Positions 25,523 to 34,230 of a stretch of DNA of 64,000 nucleotides are shown here, piece by piece. Both the position numbers and the translations under genes were made by a program. The notes under the pieces were generated by a model. The model was not told where the DNA came from and made no database searches. It was given only the letters and a program-made list of their open reading frames with translations. The DNA is taken from the NCBI RefSeq assembly GCF_021390435.2, contig NZ_JAJVCN010000001.1, positions 992,001 through 1,056,000 on the forward strand, in the 5' to 3' direction. Position 1 is the first letter of the stretch. Every line of letters begins with the position of its first letter. The DNA comes from Kibdelosporangium philippinense (GTDB taxonomy: Bacteria > Actinomycetota > Actinomycetes > Mycobacteriales > Pseudonocardiaceae).

Positions 25523-25749
25523 GCTGTTTTCCTCTCAACGTCCACTGTGGAACGTGGTGTCTGCGGCTGTCGTCGCGTTGCCTGGTCGCATGCTGAACAC
25601 CTGTTGCGGTCGATGCCCAGGTTGTCGTCGATCAGCACGCACACCGCGCCGCAGCGGGCGAACCACAACGGGACGCCGTCGAACTGGATCGAAGGCGCGT
25701 CGGGATCCACAATGTGGGTCAGTTGCCGGAACACACCCGCGCCGAGCAT
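25441..25749 (-). CDS. Small hypothetical protein, C-terminus doubtful
   Basis: The first 65 codons have strong coding statistics (MLGAGVFRQLTHIVDPDAPSIQ..., then RCGAVCV and RCSACDQA, possible zinc cysteines). After about 25555 the frame loses GC at third positions and runs 82 bp into the next gene, while another frame ends with TGA just before the next ribosome site. A frameshift near codon 65 is likely, so the true end is uncertain. Confidence 0.45.
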   Translation of the reverse strand: MLGAGVFRQLTHIVDPDAPSIQFDGVPLWFARCGAVCVLIDDNLGIDRNRCSACDQATRRQPQTPRSTVDVERKTACLTGTGSRNCPNSCGRWARMNRQSST

Positions 25750-25807
25750 CGCGTCAGTCCCCCTACGCCGAATAGATGAAAAGTCGGGAAGCGATCTGCC
25801 GGGTTGA

Positions 25808-26299
25808 TCAGCGCGCACCACACATCGATGAGCTCGAAGCGGACCGGGTGGCCGCCAAGACGGCTGTCCACGGTGGCAGCTCGCGGCCGACCGTCGGTCC
25901 ACTCGCCCACCGGGCCACGCCGCTGCCCACCCGTGAGGGAGGCAGCGGGATGAAGGCTCCTGGCTTCTGCAAACGAATGCCGAGATGGCTCAGGGCAGTC
26001 AGCGTTCTTGTACTGATCGAAGTGGCCGGCCCGGTCAGGAATATCCACTCCGGACGGTCGCCGGGCAGCGCGATCACCGGGCCGGCGAGCATCTGCTGGG
26101 ACAGCAGCGATTGAGTCTCCATCCCAAGCTCGGCCCGCATGCCGATGGCGTTCACGTTCTCCGAAACGGCGAGCACGAGACGCTTGGTCGCGGGATCGAC
26201 GCCGGTCGGCCAGTCGTAGAGATGCTGGTACGCCATGGCTCTTGCCACCACACCGTCCAGAAGGGACGTTTGTTCGAAGTGAGAGATACTGCCACGCAC
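25808..26299 (-). CDS. Hypothetical protein of 163 residues
   Basis: An alpha/beta protein with the segments LVLAVSENVNAIGM, MLAGPVIALPGDRPEWIFL and RLQKPGAFIPLPPSRVG. The PVIALPG...W.F ... IPLPP pattern recalls actinomycete proteins found beside XRE regulators and zinc ribbons, but I cannot name the family. GTG 26299 follows AGGAAGG; an ATG at 26236 is the alternative. The last 15 codons may be altered. Confidence 0.55.
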   Translation of the reverse strand: MRGSISHFEQTSLLDGVVARAMAYQHLYDWPTGVDPATKRLVLAVSENVNAIGMRAELGMETQSLLSQQMLAGPVIALPGDRPEWIFLTGPATSISTRTLTALSHLGIRLQKPGAFIPLPPSRVGSGVARWASGPTVGRELPPWTAVLAATRSASSSSMCGAR

Positions 26300-26445
26300 A
26301 GCGAGCCACCTTCCTCGTCTTCTTGTTCGCTGGCGTCGTTCTCGTCAGCGGTTACCGTGGGACCGGCTGCTGTGGAACCCGGCGGGGACAGGAGGCAGCG
26401 AGCCCCACCGCAGCCGGCACCGGACGGCTCGGCGGAGCAAGTCAC
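26152..26445 (-). CDS. Weak candidate ORF in the packed small-gene set
   Basis: GTG 26445 overlaps the TGA of the upstream small membrane protein (GTGA). The first 50 codons are cysteine-, proline- and acid-rich with fair coding statistics. From about 26299 it runs in another frame over the 163-residue protein. It may be a short gene whose stop was lost, or chance. Confidence 0.25.
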   Translation of the reverse strand: MTCSAEPSGAGCGGARCLLSPPGSTAAGPTVTADENDASEQEDEEGGSLCVAVSLTSNKRPFWTVWWQEPWRTSISTTGRPASIPRPSVSCSPFRRT

Positions 26446-26708
26446 GCCGTCCGGTGGCTTTCAAGTGCCGACTTCGAGGACACCTCCGCCTGGACGTTCG
26501 TCCGCGTCTGGTCCAGACCGAGCTGACGTGTGCTCGCTGTCTCCAATGCCAGACGTAGTACGGGGTCTGGCGGGTGTCCGCGGGGACGTCGATGCGCCGC
26601 CGTGGTTTCCGTGGCGGACCGTCCGCTGAGACGGTTGGCGATCACACGCGACGCGACGCCTATGCCGACCACGCTGACCGTGCCGGCGATGACGTAGTCG
26701 AACACCAC
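26442..26708 (-). CDS. Small membrane-anchored protein
   Basis: 88 residues with an N-terminal transmembrane helix (about 3-22, FDYVIAGTVSVVGIGVASRV) and a basic, disordered tail. GTG 26708 is directly adjacent to the TAG of the upstream gene. The function is unknown; the tight packing supports it being a real member of this operon. Confidence 0.5.
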   Translation of the reverse strand: MVFDYVIAGTVSVVGIGVASRVIANRLSGRSATETTAAHRRPRGHPPDPVLRLALETASTRQLGLDQTRTNVQAEVSSKSALESHRTA

Positions 26709-27080
26709 CTAATCCCCTAGTGGGGGTTGGGGTGCGGTGAGGCCAGGGATCCGCGCCAACCCGGCCTCACCGCCGTTGAGATGCCGGGCGGCGACAGACG
26801 ACACCTGAGGGGAGGAGACGCCGCTGTGCCGCCCGGCCGCATCGGTGTCGGCCTTGGGGGAGAAGGTGATCCCGGCACCGGAGGTTTTTCCACACTTGCG
26901 TGTGTTGCTCGCTTTTCGAATCGCGATGTGCAGCTGGCGAGCCTGTGCGATCGTGAAGTAGGCGATCTCGCCGTGCGGTAGGGCCAACGCGATCATTCCG
27001 TCGATACTCGTCACCCGTACGGAGCTGCGTCGTCCGACGGTGTCCCGACAGTTGGCCGCCCACTCGATCCGAATCATCAT
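26709..27080 (-). CDS. Hypothetical protein, first gene of the packed minus-strand set
   Basis: 123 residues. The first half looks folded (SVRVTSIDGMIALALPHGEI, then AQARQLHIAIRKAS), and the second half is rich in G, S and P. GAAAGAG precedes the ATG pair at 27080/27077. It is divergent from the XRE-DUF397 pair, with a 270-bp shared upstream region carrying inverted repeats. Small proteins with this layout accompany DUF397 systems in actinomycetes, without known function. Confidence 0.55.
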   Translation of the reverse strand: MMIRIEWAANCRDTVGRRSSVRVTSIDGMIALALPHGEIAYFTIAQARQLHIAIRKASNTRKCGKTSGAGITFSPKADTDAAGRHSGVSSPQVSSVAARHLNGGEAGLARIPGLTAPQPPLGD

Positions 27081-27218
27081 GCACTCTTTCGTGCTTTTCG
27101 TGCGATATGAATGTCAATACGAAGGCAATGGAAAACGGTCATCCGAGGGGTTGCCCGGATGACGCAACGTCGTGAAACGTCTGTGCCCTCGGCCGCTATT
27201 CGGCCGGTTGATTGGTGC

Positions 27219-27247
27219 TGTCGTACAGTGTGTCTTGGAATGTACGA
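27219..27247. promoter_or_regulatory. Candidate operator between divergent units
   Basis: GTCGTACA (27219-27226) and TGTACGAC (27240-27247) form an inverted repeat with a 13-bp spacer. A further GTACA follows at once. It lies about 100 bp before the XRE gene and 140 bp before the divergent hypothetical gene. It is a plausible site for the XRE protein; this is inferred from position only. Confidence 0.4.
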
Positions 27248-27350
27248 CGCTGTACATCGCCCATGCGTGTTGTCGCAGCATTAGCCTGACTGGACCTATC
27301 GCAAGTGAGCACGTCTGGTGGAAGCTCCGCACGTCGAGAGGAGTGACCAG

Positions 27351-28205
27351 GTGACATCCATCTACAGCCCCACTGTTCGGCGTAGGCGGCTCGACGCCGA
27401 ACTACGACGTCATCGGGAGATGTCTGGTAAGAAGATCGAGGAAGTCGCCGAGTACCTTGGTTGCAAGCATCCAAAGATATCCCGCATCGAGAATGGACAT
27501 GGCAATATCAGTCCTGGCGATGTCCGTCTAATGTTGGATTTCTACGGAGTGCACGGGCCGGAAGTCGAACGCCTGATCCAGCTCGCCAAGGATGCACGCG
27601 TGAAGGGCTGGTGGTACGGCTACGGCGACGTCCTACCGGAGTGGTTCGCGACCTACGTCGGGTTAGAGGCGGAAGCCTCCGCGAGTCATGTGTATGAGGG
27701 TGAGGTGGTTACTGGACTCCTCCAGACACAGGAATATGCTCGGGTGGTCACCCTTGCGACCGTGAACGGAATGTCGGCTGACGAAGTCGACCGGCGGGTG
27801 AACCTGCGGATGAAGCGTCAGGACAGGCTGCACGACCAGCGGCCGATCGAACTGTGGGCAGTGCAGAGTGAGGCGGCTCTGCGACGCCCGGTTGGCGGTA
27901 GTGTCGTGATGCGGAATCAGCTTCACCACCTCTTGGAACTCGCGGAGCTGCCGCACGTCAAAATGCAGGTGCTACCCTTTTCCGTCGGTGAGCATCCAGC
28001 GATGACCGGCCCTTTCACGATCCTCAAGTTCCGTGAGGATGCCGATCCTGACGTCGTCTATCTCGACACCCCTGTCGGTGGTCTCTATCTGGAGAAGGAC
28101 AACGAAATAACGTACTACACGCGCATATTCGACCAGCTTCGCGCGCTGGCGACGGACCCGGCGGCTACTATCAGTTTCATCCACCAGATCGCCAAGGAGT
28201 TGTAG
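27351..28205 (+). CDS. XRE-family regulator with DUF5753 domain (second)
   Basis: 284 residues: HTH (about 10-65, ...KKIEEVAEYLGCKHPKISRIENG) and a DUF5753 domain with WWYGY, EGEVVTGLLQTQEYAR, RMKRQDRL and GPFTILKF. GTG 27351 follows GAGAGGAG at 8 nt; an upstream in-frame GTG at 27318 has no site. It forms an operon with the adjacent DUF397 gene and probably controls it and the divergent small genes. Confidence 0.9.
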   Translation: MTSIYSPTVRRRRLDAELRRHREMSGKKIEEVAEYLGCKHPKISRIENGHGNISPGDVRLMLDFYGVHGPEVERLIQLAKDARVKGWWYGYGDVLPEWFATYVGLEAEASASHVYEGEVVTGLLQTQEYARVVTLATVNGMSADEVDRRVNLRMKRQDRLHDQRPIELWAVQSEAALRRPVGGSVVMRNQLHHLLELAELPHVKMQVLPFSVGEHPAMTGPFTILKFREDADPDVVYLDTPVGGLYLEKDNEITYYTRIFDQLRALATDPAATISFIHQIAKEL

Positions 28206-28415
28206 TTGATCAATCAAGAAACCGTGATACCGAAGGACACGACCTGGCGAAAGGCCAGCCGTAGCGTTGGTCAAGGCGCCTGTGTCGAGGTCGGGCTGTT
28301 TCCTGGCCATGCCGCGACGCGGGATTCCAAGAATGCTTCCGGTCCCGCGCTGGTGTTCGGTGAAGGCGAGTGGACCGTGTTCCTCGAGTCCGTGAAGCGT
28401 GGTCCCTTCAGCTAG
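28206..28415 (+). CDS. DUF397 protein with TTG start
   Basis: 69 residues with TTWRKASRSVGQGACVEVGL, RDSKNASGP and a final FLESVKRGPFS, the usual DUF397 pattern. The TTG at 28206 directly follows the regulator TAG (28203-28205), and AAGGAG (28195-28200), inside the regulator's last codons, is 5 nt away. No ATG or GTG fits, so the rare start codon is well supported. Confidence 0.88.
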   Translation: MINQETVIPKDTTWRKASRSVGQGACVEVGLFPGHAATRDSKNASGPALVFGEGEWTVFLESVKRGPFS

Positions 28416-28714
28416 GTGTCGCGTCAATCCTCTGGGGCGTTGTCGAGCCGCGGAGAATAGTGTTTGCCCGGCGCGGGGACAGGACCCGCTCAGGCGTGTA
28501 GTGGCGCCGGGCACTACGACACTGATCAGCTATCAACCGCAAAACCGAAAGTGGTGGCTTGGCCGTCCGCATCGGCACCGAAGGCCCCGATGCCGCTGAC
28601 TTCAAGCATTCCAGCTGGTCGCGCGCGGCACAGGGCCGACTGCCGGTGACACTTAATGTCCACAATGGACGATCGACGGTCACATAGGTCCCACTTGTCA
28701 AGCGTGTTACCCGG

Positions 28715-28756
28715 GTTGGATGCCGTGAAGGTCTTCTCACCTTCACGGCATCCAAC
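28715..28756. repeat. Perfect 18-bp palindromic hairpin of the dispersed repeat (copy 3)
   Basis: GTTGGATGCCGTGAAGGT (28715-28732), loop CTTCTC, ACCTTCACGGCATCCAAC (28739-28756). It is the most perfect copy in the window. The following GCCAATGCTGGGAG matches the GCCAATGCCAGGAG module of copy 1. Confidence 0.75.
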
Positions 28757-28880
28757 GCCAATGCTGGGAGTCTCAGGGCTGCGCGTGTGGTGTGGAGGTA
28801 TTCGAGAGTCCATTGTGGACACCAGATCACCTCGCCAGTCACACCTGTCACTCCCTCTCCACCTGTGGCAGGACCGAGTG

Positions 28881-28906
28881 CCGTGAAGGTCTTCTCACCT
28901 TCACGG
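28881..28906. repeat. Palindromic hairpin of the dispersed repeat (copy 4)
   Basis: CCGTGAAGGT (28881-28890), loop CTTCTC, ACCTTCACGG (28897-28906), followed by GGTTGAACGC and then the GAATCTTCCCCTCGC module. In reverse orientation it has the same module order as copy 1 at 8354-8408, and similarity extends about 50 bp beyond. Confidence 0.7.
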
Positions 28907-28969
28907 GGTTGAACGCGCCGAATCTTCCCCTCGCAACGGCCTATCGCCCGTCGCAGGCCTGAATGAAGG

Positions 28970-29260
28970 CTACTGTGGACAGTCCTTTCGCGACGAGTTC
29001 GGCGCCCGTTTGTTCCCTGCGGGCAGCGGTGTTCTCGTGGCGTCCGCTGGGGTGGCGGGTTTCTCGCCGAGGGCGTAGGCGATGGCCTGATCCAGGTCGA
29101 GTTTCGCGCCACGCCGAAAGGCGATCTGGAACGCGGTTGCCGACGGCATGGCGAGCCCACCGCTCGCCGTGCCGTTCGCAGAGCTGCAAGCACCGCAGGC
29201 ACAGTGCGGTCGCGCGGGGAGCCCGCGAACCAGGCCGCGGATCCCAGACTGTGCTTGGCG
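28970..29260 (-). pseudogene. Remnant of the C-terminus of an ATPase/LuxR-type regulator
   Basis: The minus-strand frame contains ATAFQIAFRRGAKLDLDQAIAYALGEKP, the pattern that ends the TPR part of actinomycete AAA-ATPase regulators (compare FQHGTRLTPDQAVDYALDDD in the intact gene at 42903). No ATPase part or HTH is left, and the rest is degenerate. It is read as a remnant beside the dispersed repeats. Confidence 0.4.
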
Positions 29261-29350
29261 AAGGCCAATACAGACAGTTAGCCTCATCGCCCAGCCGTAA
29301 CCCGGTCTGGTGATGCGCCGGGGGTGGTCACCACACACCAGCCAGACAAC

Positions 29351-31621
29351 CTACCGGGACGTGTCTTTGTCGGTCGTGTCGTCGGCTGTGTTGTTCCGCA
29401 GGGTGGACCGAACCTTCTTGAGTATGGTGCGAATCTCGTCGGGTGACCTGTTCTCCACGGTGCGAAAACCGGGCCGTGACTCGCCGCTCTGTCGCTCGTG
29501 GGTGCGTTTCACCAGACCGTTGTGGGGGATCTGAGCGATCGCGGGCCCGGCAGCGAGGTGTTCCTGCTGTGCATCCGGCGTTGTCGCGATGATGGCGGTC
29601 GAGCTGTTGCCGGCTGGGATGTCAGTTTCGGGCGCGGGCCCGTGACTCTGGCCCGCATGGTCCGTGTCACTCTCTGGTCGCGGCGCGGACGGGTCGGCGA
29701 GCATGGTCTCGGGTAGCAGTAGCTGGGCAGTGATTCCGCTGGTCGGCGACTGGGTCAGTTCGGCCTCGACGCCGAGCCGCCTGGCCAACCGGCCGGCCAC
29801 GTGGTGCCCGAGGAATTGGGTCGGTGCCACGGTGAAATCCTCCGTGCCGCGCAACCGGGCGTTGGCCGTGGCCAGCTGCGCGGGGGACATTCCGGGGCCG
29901 TGGTCGACCACACTGAGCGCATACCGGACGCCGGTCCGCTCACCGTGGATCTCCACCGGCAGGAGTGGCGCGGAGAACGACAGCGCATTGTCGATCAGCT
30001 CGGCAAGCAGGTGCGCGAGTTCGCCGACCATCGCGCCGGTCACGTGCACATCGTCGACACCCCGCAACGAGACTCGCCGGTAGTCGGCTACCTCGGAGAT
30101 TCCGGCGCGGATGACGTCCGTGATGGCGAGGGGTTCCGCACTGCGTCGCGGACTCGGCTTGCCGGCCAGGACCAGCAGGCTCTCGGCGTTGCGGCGCATG
30201 CGGGTGGCCATGTGGTCCAGCTCGAACAGGTTCGCCAGCGCCTTCGGATCCAGTTCCGCGTGTTCCAACTCGCTGATGAAGCCGAGCTGGCGGTGCACCA
30301 GGTGCTGGTTGCGGCGGCCAAGGTTGGCCAGCGACTCGGTGGTGTTGCGGCGCAACAGAGCCTGCTTGCCCGCCAGTTCGAAGGCTGTGCTCTGCACGCG
30401 GTCCAATGCGTGCGCGGCCGACGCGATCTCGGTAGCTGCTCGGGCGGGCGCGCGCACCGGCTCCGGCGGGTTCAGCTGGTCCGCGCCCGGCGCGTGCAAG
30501 GCGGCCGCCGAAGACGGCAGCCGGCGAGTGGCGACGTCATGCGCCTGCGCGGTCAGCGCCGCCAGCGGCCGGACGATCGATCGCAGGCAGCCCACCACCA
30601 GGGCGATCTCCAGGCCAATCGCGAGCAATGCCAAGAACAGGAACGCGACCAGCCCGCCTGCGGCATCGGTGCGCAGTTCTCTCGCGCCCTGCCGCAGGTC
30701 CTCGCCGAGCGCGCGCTGTACTGCCCACATCTGGTCGAGCACCGACGTCATCTGCGTTCGCCAGACGGCCGGATCGATCCGGTACGCGAGCCGGTCCGCT
30801 ACCGACGAGGTCGCCACCCGCTCGGCGGCGGCCGCCTGCTCCGCGGCCTGCGACTCGAGACTTGTGTCCAGCTGGATTCGCCGGGCCATGGTCGCGTCGT
30901 CCCGGAACGCCGCGATGCCTGCCAGTCTGGCTGCTCGGATCTCGGTGAAGCGGATGTACTCACCAGCGCGGAAGTGGCCTGCGTCGAAGACACTGGTGAG
31001 AAACTCGCGTTCTTGCGCCGTGGCCTCGTTGGCCGCGCTGAGCGCACTCAGCGCTCGCAGGCCCTTGCGCAGCTCGGGGTCCCGCGCCTGGTCCATCCCG
31101 GGCTCGACCTCGTTCAGCGCGGCGATAGCGGCGGTGTACCACTGGCCCGTGGAACTTCGGTCGGCTCGGTCGGTATCGACGTTCCACCTCGTCGAGATCA
31201 CCGCGGTAAGCCGATCGAGCGCGTCACGGACCTCACGGGCTCCGGGGGTGTCCTCCGCCGCGACTGCCTTGTTCAGCTCGGCGAGCGCCCGGTCGGTGTT
31301 TGTCCTTTGCCGCAGGATCGACGTGGTGACAGGGGGCTCGTCGTAGGTCAAACCACGTTCCTGCTGCAACTCGCGGATCAGATCCTGCACGGTGAGCGCG
31401 AGCGACACGGCTTTCTCGGTGTCGTCGGCCTGCGAGTAGTCGCTGTGCCTGCCGACGATGATGATCCCGAGCAGGACGAGCGCGAGGGTCACCGAGACCA
31501 GCAGGATCCGCATCAGCCGGTGGCGGATCGTGCGTGGCATGAGCAGTCGGTGGACGAGTCGCCGGTCTCTCTCGTTTCCCGGTGCGTCACCGTCAGGCAC
31601 AGACTGATGGCATACGAGCAC
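29351..31621 (-). CDS. Orphan NIT-domain sensor histidine kinase (CvnA-like)
   Basis: 756 residues. Order: helix (about 36-58), extracellular NIT (nitrate/nitrite-sensing) domain (about 75-310), second helix (about 327-350), a HAMP-like linker, a dimerisation region and a GHKL ATPase domain (about 540-650, N-box ELIDNALSFSAP, G-box VVDHGPGMS), then a disordered tail. A normal phospho-acceptor H-box is not obvious, as in the CvnA proteins of Streptomyces conservons. Those sit with a roadblock protein, a DUF742 protein and a GTPase; none is here. GTG 31621 is chosen because GGAGGAG lies just before it; ATG 31540 has no site. Confidence 0.85.
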   Translation of the reverse strand: MLVCHQSVPDGDAPGNERDRRLVHRLLMPRTIRHRLMRILLVSVTLALVLLGIIIVGRHSDYSQADDTEKAVSLALTVQDLIRELQQERGLTYDEPPVTTSILRQRTNTDRALAELNKAVAAEDTPGAREVRDALDRLTAVISTRWNVDTDRADRSSTGQWYTAAIAALNEVEPGMDQARDPELRKGLRALSALSAANEATAQEREFLTSVFDAGHFRAGEYIRFTEIRAARLAGIAAFRDDATMARRIQLDTSLESQAAEQAAAAERVATSSVADRLAYRIDPAVWRTQMTSVLDQMWAVQRALGEDLRQGARELRTDAAGGLVAFLFLALLAIGLEIALVVGCLRSIVRPLAALTAQAHDVATRRLPSSAAALHAPGADQLNPPEPVRAPARAATEIASAAHALDRVQSTAFELAGKQALLRRNTTESLANLGRRNQHLVHRQLGFISELEHAELDPKALANLFELDHMATRMRRNAESLLVLAGKPSPRRSAEPLAITDVIRAGISEVADYRRVSLRGVDDVHVTGAMVGELAHLLAELIDNALSFSAPLLPVEIHGERTGVRYALSVVDHGPGMSPAQLATANARLRGTEDFTVAPTQFLGHHVAGRLARRLGVEAELTQSPTSGITAQLLLPETMLADPSAPRPESDTDHAGQSHGPAPETDIPAGNSSTAIIATTPDAQQEHLAAGPAIAQIPHNGLVKRTHERQSGESRPGFRTVENRSPDEIRTILKKVRSTLRNNTADDTTDKDTSR

Positions 31622-32010
31622 TGCTCCTCCGATTCACGGAATAAATTTCAATTTCGACGCCTGGCGAATGTGCTCGACGAAATCGAGTCTTTAGTGACAT
31701 CGACCCCGGCCGGGCCACGCGACAAGATTTCACGAGGCCATACTCGCGTCAATGACACGATTGGTGGGAGTTAAGCCCATTCGGTGCTACTCCGCGTGAT
31801 GGGTGCGCCGATGGTGAATCGGTGGTTCATCGAAGTAGCAGGCCAGAGTCGCATTTCAGGCGATTTCCGTTGATCGGGTCGGAGGAGAAAATAGGTGAAT
31901 CGTAAATTGTTGACAGTTTGACGGATGGCTCGACCGGGGCCGTCAAAAATACATGCGCTGAACCAAATCGTAGCCCGAAAAATCTCCACGAAGATCGACT
32001 AACGGCGCCA
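31622..32010. other. Gene-free, lower-GC stretch upstream of the NIT kinase
   Basis: About 390 bp that is AT-rich for this genome, with no supportable gene on either strand. It should contain the kinase promoter and the end of the ROK-kinase transcript. No clear hairpin is seen. Confidence 0.4.
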
Positions 32011-32976
32011 TTAGGCCAGCTGGTCGAGCAAGAGCGCGGCGCCGAGTAGCCCGCCGTTGTCGCCGAGCTCGGTCGCGACGACGCGGGCGGTCTCGCTCCC
32101 TGGTTGCAGCGCGGACTGCCGCACCGCCGCATTCGCTTGCGCGATCCAGCACGGCTCGCCCATCGCGACACTACCGCCCAGTACTACCCGCTGCGGATTG
32201 AAGACGTTGACGATGTCGACGACGCTGGAGACCACGGCCGCTCCGGCGGCGGCCAGGATCTCGCACGCGTCAGGATCGCCGTTCAGTGCGGCGGCGCCGA
32301 CGTGGTGGCCTCGCAAGGGAGTTCCGCCGAGCGAGTCGCGCAGCAGGGCCAGGCCGGATCCGGGGTTGGCCAACGCGTGCCGGTCCGCGGCCCGGCCGAT
32401 CGCCGGTCCGGACGCGACCGCTTCGAGGCAGCCACGTCGGCCGCAGTCACACATCGGCCCATCCGGCGCGACCACCACATGACCGAGTTCCCCGGCAGCA
32501 CCGTCGGTGCCACGCAACAGCTCGCCGTCGGCGATGACCGCGGCGCCGATACCCGTCGAGATCGTGAGGTACACGAAGTCGGTGTGGCCTCGGGCCGCGC
32601 CGAAACGCTGTTCGGCGAGTGCCGCCGCGTTGACGTCCCGGTCCACGGCCACCGTCAGGCCCAATTGTTCTCGCAGGTAAGGGCCGAGAGGCAGGCCGGA
32701 GAATCCGGCTGGTGTGTTCGGCGGGTCGTACAGGATGCCGGTCCGCGGATTGACTGGTCCGGTCGTGCTCACCCCAAGTCCATACGGTGGCACGGGGCTG
32801 GCGGTCCGCGCCTCATCGGCCAGTTGCGCACACAACCTCAAGATCTCCGACGGGGAACCGGAGGTCGGGGTCGCCTGCTTGTGCGCACCGAGCAACTGTC
32901 CGTCGTGGGTGACCGTGGCGGCACGAATCCACGTGCCACCGATGTCCAACGCGAGCGTGGGGTGGTTCTTGGCCAT
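32011..32976 (-). CDS. ROK-family sugar kinase
   Basis: 321 residues. The N-terminal ATP site is LALDIGGTWIRAA, the sugar-binding region has DRDVNAAALAEQ, ISTGIGAAVI and GELGHVVV, and the zinc motif is CDCGRRGCLEA. It phosphorylates a hexose or N-acyl hexosamine. ATG 32976 follows GAAGGGA; the longer open frame extends into the neighbouring gene and is rejected. It lies 19 bp after the SIS gene, in one operon, divergent from the ABC importer. Confidence 0.9.
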   Translation of the reverse strand: MAKNHPTLALDIGGTWIRAATVTHDGQLLGAHKQATPTSGSPSEILRLCAQLADEARTASPVPPYGLGVSTTGPVNPRTGILYDPPNTPAGFSGLPLGPYLREQLGLTVAVDRDVNAAALAEQRFGAARGHTDFVYLTISTGIGAAVIADGELLRGTDGAAGELGHVVVAPDGPMCDCGRRGCLEAVASGPAIGRAADRHALANPGSGLALLRDSLGGTPLRGHHVGAAALNGDPDACEILAAAGAAVVSSVVDIVNVFNPQRVVLGGSVAMGEPCWIAQANAAVRQSALQPGSETARVVATELGDNGGLLGAALLLDQLA

Positions 32977-32995
32977 CGTTCGTCCCTTCGGTCGA

Positions 32996-34054
32996 TCACA
33001 GCACTCTTGTGACCTTTTCCAGGTGGCGGAACACGCCTGGCTCGATGCCGGCGCGCTCGGCGAGAACGACGCTGAGCAACTGCAGCGGGAGTATCTCCGC
33101 GACGTGCCGCGCCACCCCGCGGCAGGCCGCAAGGGGGAGGGCGTCCGGGTCGGGCACTGTCTGGCCAAGCCAGACAACTCGTCCGCCGTACCGGCGAATG
33201 TCGTCGGCCAGTCGTTGGCTGAGTGGCGCGGTGGGGCGGTCGCCTTCGAACAGCACGGCGGTGACGCCCTCGGTGACCATCTCCAGCGGGCCGTGCCGGA
33301 ACTGGCTCGTGCTCAGCGCTTCCGCGGGGTACTTCGCGGCTTCTTTGATGATCAGTGCCCCGGTGCCCGCCGCGGCGCGTGAGGCTCCCCGAGCGAGGAT
33401 GACCAGGGTGTCGGGTGTGGATATCGCGTCGCCGATCGCGTCGGCATGCGCACGCCAGTCGTCAAGGTAGCGCTGCACGGCGCCGACCGCGGTGAAGAGG
33501 TCGGTGCTCTCGGGCTCACCGAGGGCGACGCGAACGGCAAGCGCTGACGCGACGAGCGTGTTGACGTACGTTCGGGTGCTGACCGCCCTCTCCTCGCCGG
33601 CATGCAGTTGGATGAGAACATCGGCCGACTGGGCCAACACGCTGTCGGTGTTGTTCACGATGCCCAGCACGGTTGGCCGAGGGTTGACGCACTGTTCGAG
33701 CTGTTCGAGCAGCGCATGGACCTCCGCCGACTCACCGGACTGCGACGCCACCCACACCAGCGAGCGGCCAGTGATCAGTTCGGGCACGTCATGCAGCAAC
33801 TCCCCGGTCTCCACGAACCAGACCGGCAGGCCGGCCTTGGCCAGGCGCAGGTAGCTCGGGTAGCTCGCGTACAGCGAGGCGCCCATCCCGGTGATCAGGA
33901 TCCGGTCGAAGCCCGCGAGCCCTTGGGACAGGAAGGTGGTCGCCGTCGAGCCCAGCCCCATGCTCAGCAGGTCACGCAGGGCCAGTGGCTGCCCAAGGAT
34001 GTCCAGGACGTAGTGGGGCAACTGCTGGAGAGACCGCTCAGGGGAATCGGACAC
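32996..34054 (-). CDS. SIS-domain sugar-phosphate isomerase or deaminase
   Basis: 352 residues with two SIS domains (about 40-190 and 210-350). Typical segments are ILITGMGASLYASYP, WVASQSGESAEV, LARGASRAAAGTGALIIKE and STSQFRHGPLEMV, as in the isomerase half of GlmS and in AgaS/FrlB-like enzymes. It probably converts an amino-sugar or amadori-type phosphate in the cytoplasm. GTG 34054 is chosen for AAGGAG at 9 nt; an ATG at 34078 lacks a site. It is paired with the ROK kinase. Confidence 0.82.
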   Translation of the reverse strand: MSDSPERSLQQLPHYVLDILGQPLALRDLLSMGLGSTATTFLSQGLAGFDRILITGMGASLYASYPSYLRLAKAGLPVWFVETGELLHDVPELITGRSLVWVASQSGESAEVHALLEQLEQCVNPRPTVLGIVNNTDSVLAQSADVLIQLHAGEERAVSTRTYVNTLVASALAVRVALGEPESTDLFTAVGAVQRYLDDWRAHADAIGDAISTPDTLVILARGASRAAAGTGALIIKEAAKYPAEALSTSQFRHGPLEMVTEGVTAVLFEGDRPTAPLSQRLADDIRRYGGRVVWLGQTVPDPDALPLAACRGVARHVAEILPLQLLSVVLAERAGIEPGVFRHLEKVTRVL

Positions 34055-34230
34055 AGCGTTGTTCTCCTTCTGGCGCATCGGAAGACAAACGGACGCACGA
34101 ACGGAGAGTCGCACAGGTTCGATCGCAGAAACAACCTATTCGAACAGATTTTTTGTTCGAACTGATTGCAAACCGCTGTTCGGATGGGTACTTTTCGTCC
34201 CACTATCGACCGAGGACGCGAGGAGACAGG

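Larger units (their letters stand above)
28416..28969. other. Gene-free stretch filled by dispersed repeats
   Basis: About 550 bp without a credible gene. It holds two palindromic hairpins (28715-28756 and 28881-28906), the GCGAGGGGAAGATTC module in reverse (about 28922-28936) and a stretch around 28630-28690 ending in GTCCACAATGGAC, a small palindrome that recurs as GTCCATTGTGGAC near 28809. Frames crossing it are explained by the repeats. Confidence 0.55.

Noticed and set aside
28408..29268. 286-codon frame on the minus strand sharing EGKIR and GEKTFTAL segments with a frame at 8290
   Set aside because: The shared protein pieces come from the dispersed DNA repeat; the frame crosses two palindromes and has no start context.
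29801..31774. 657-codon open frame on the plus strand
   Set aside because: It is antisense to the NIT-domain kinase, is Arg/Gly/Gln-rich and has no family motif.
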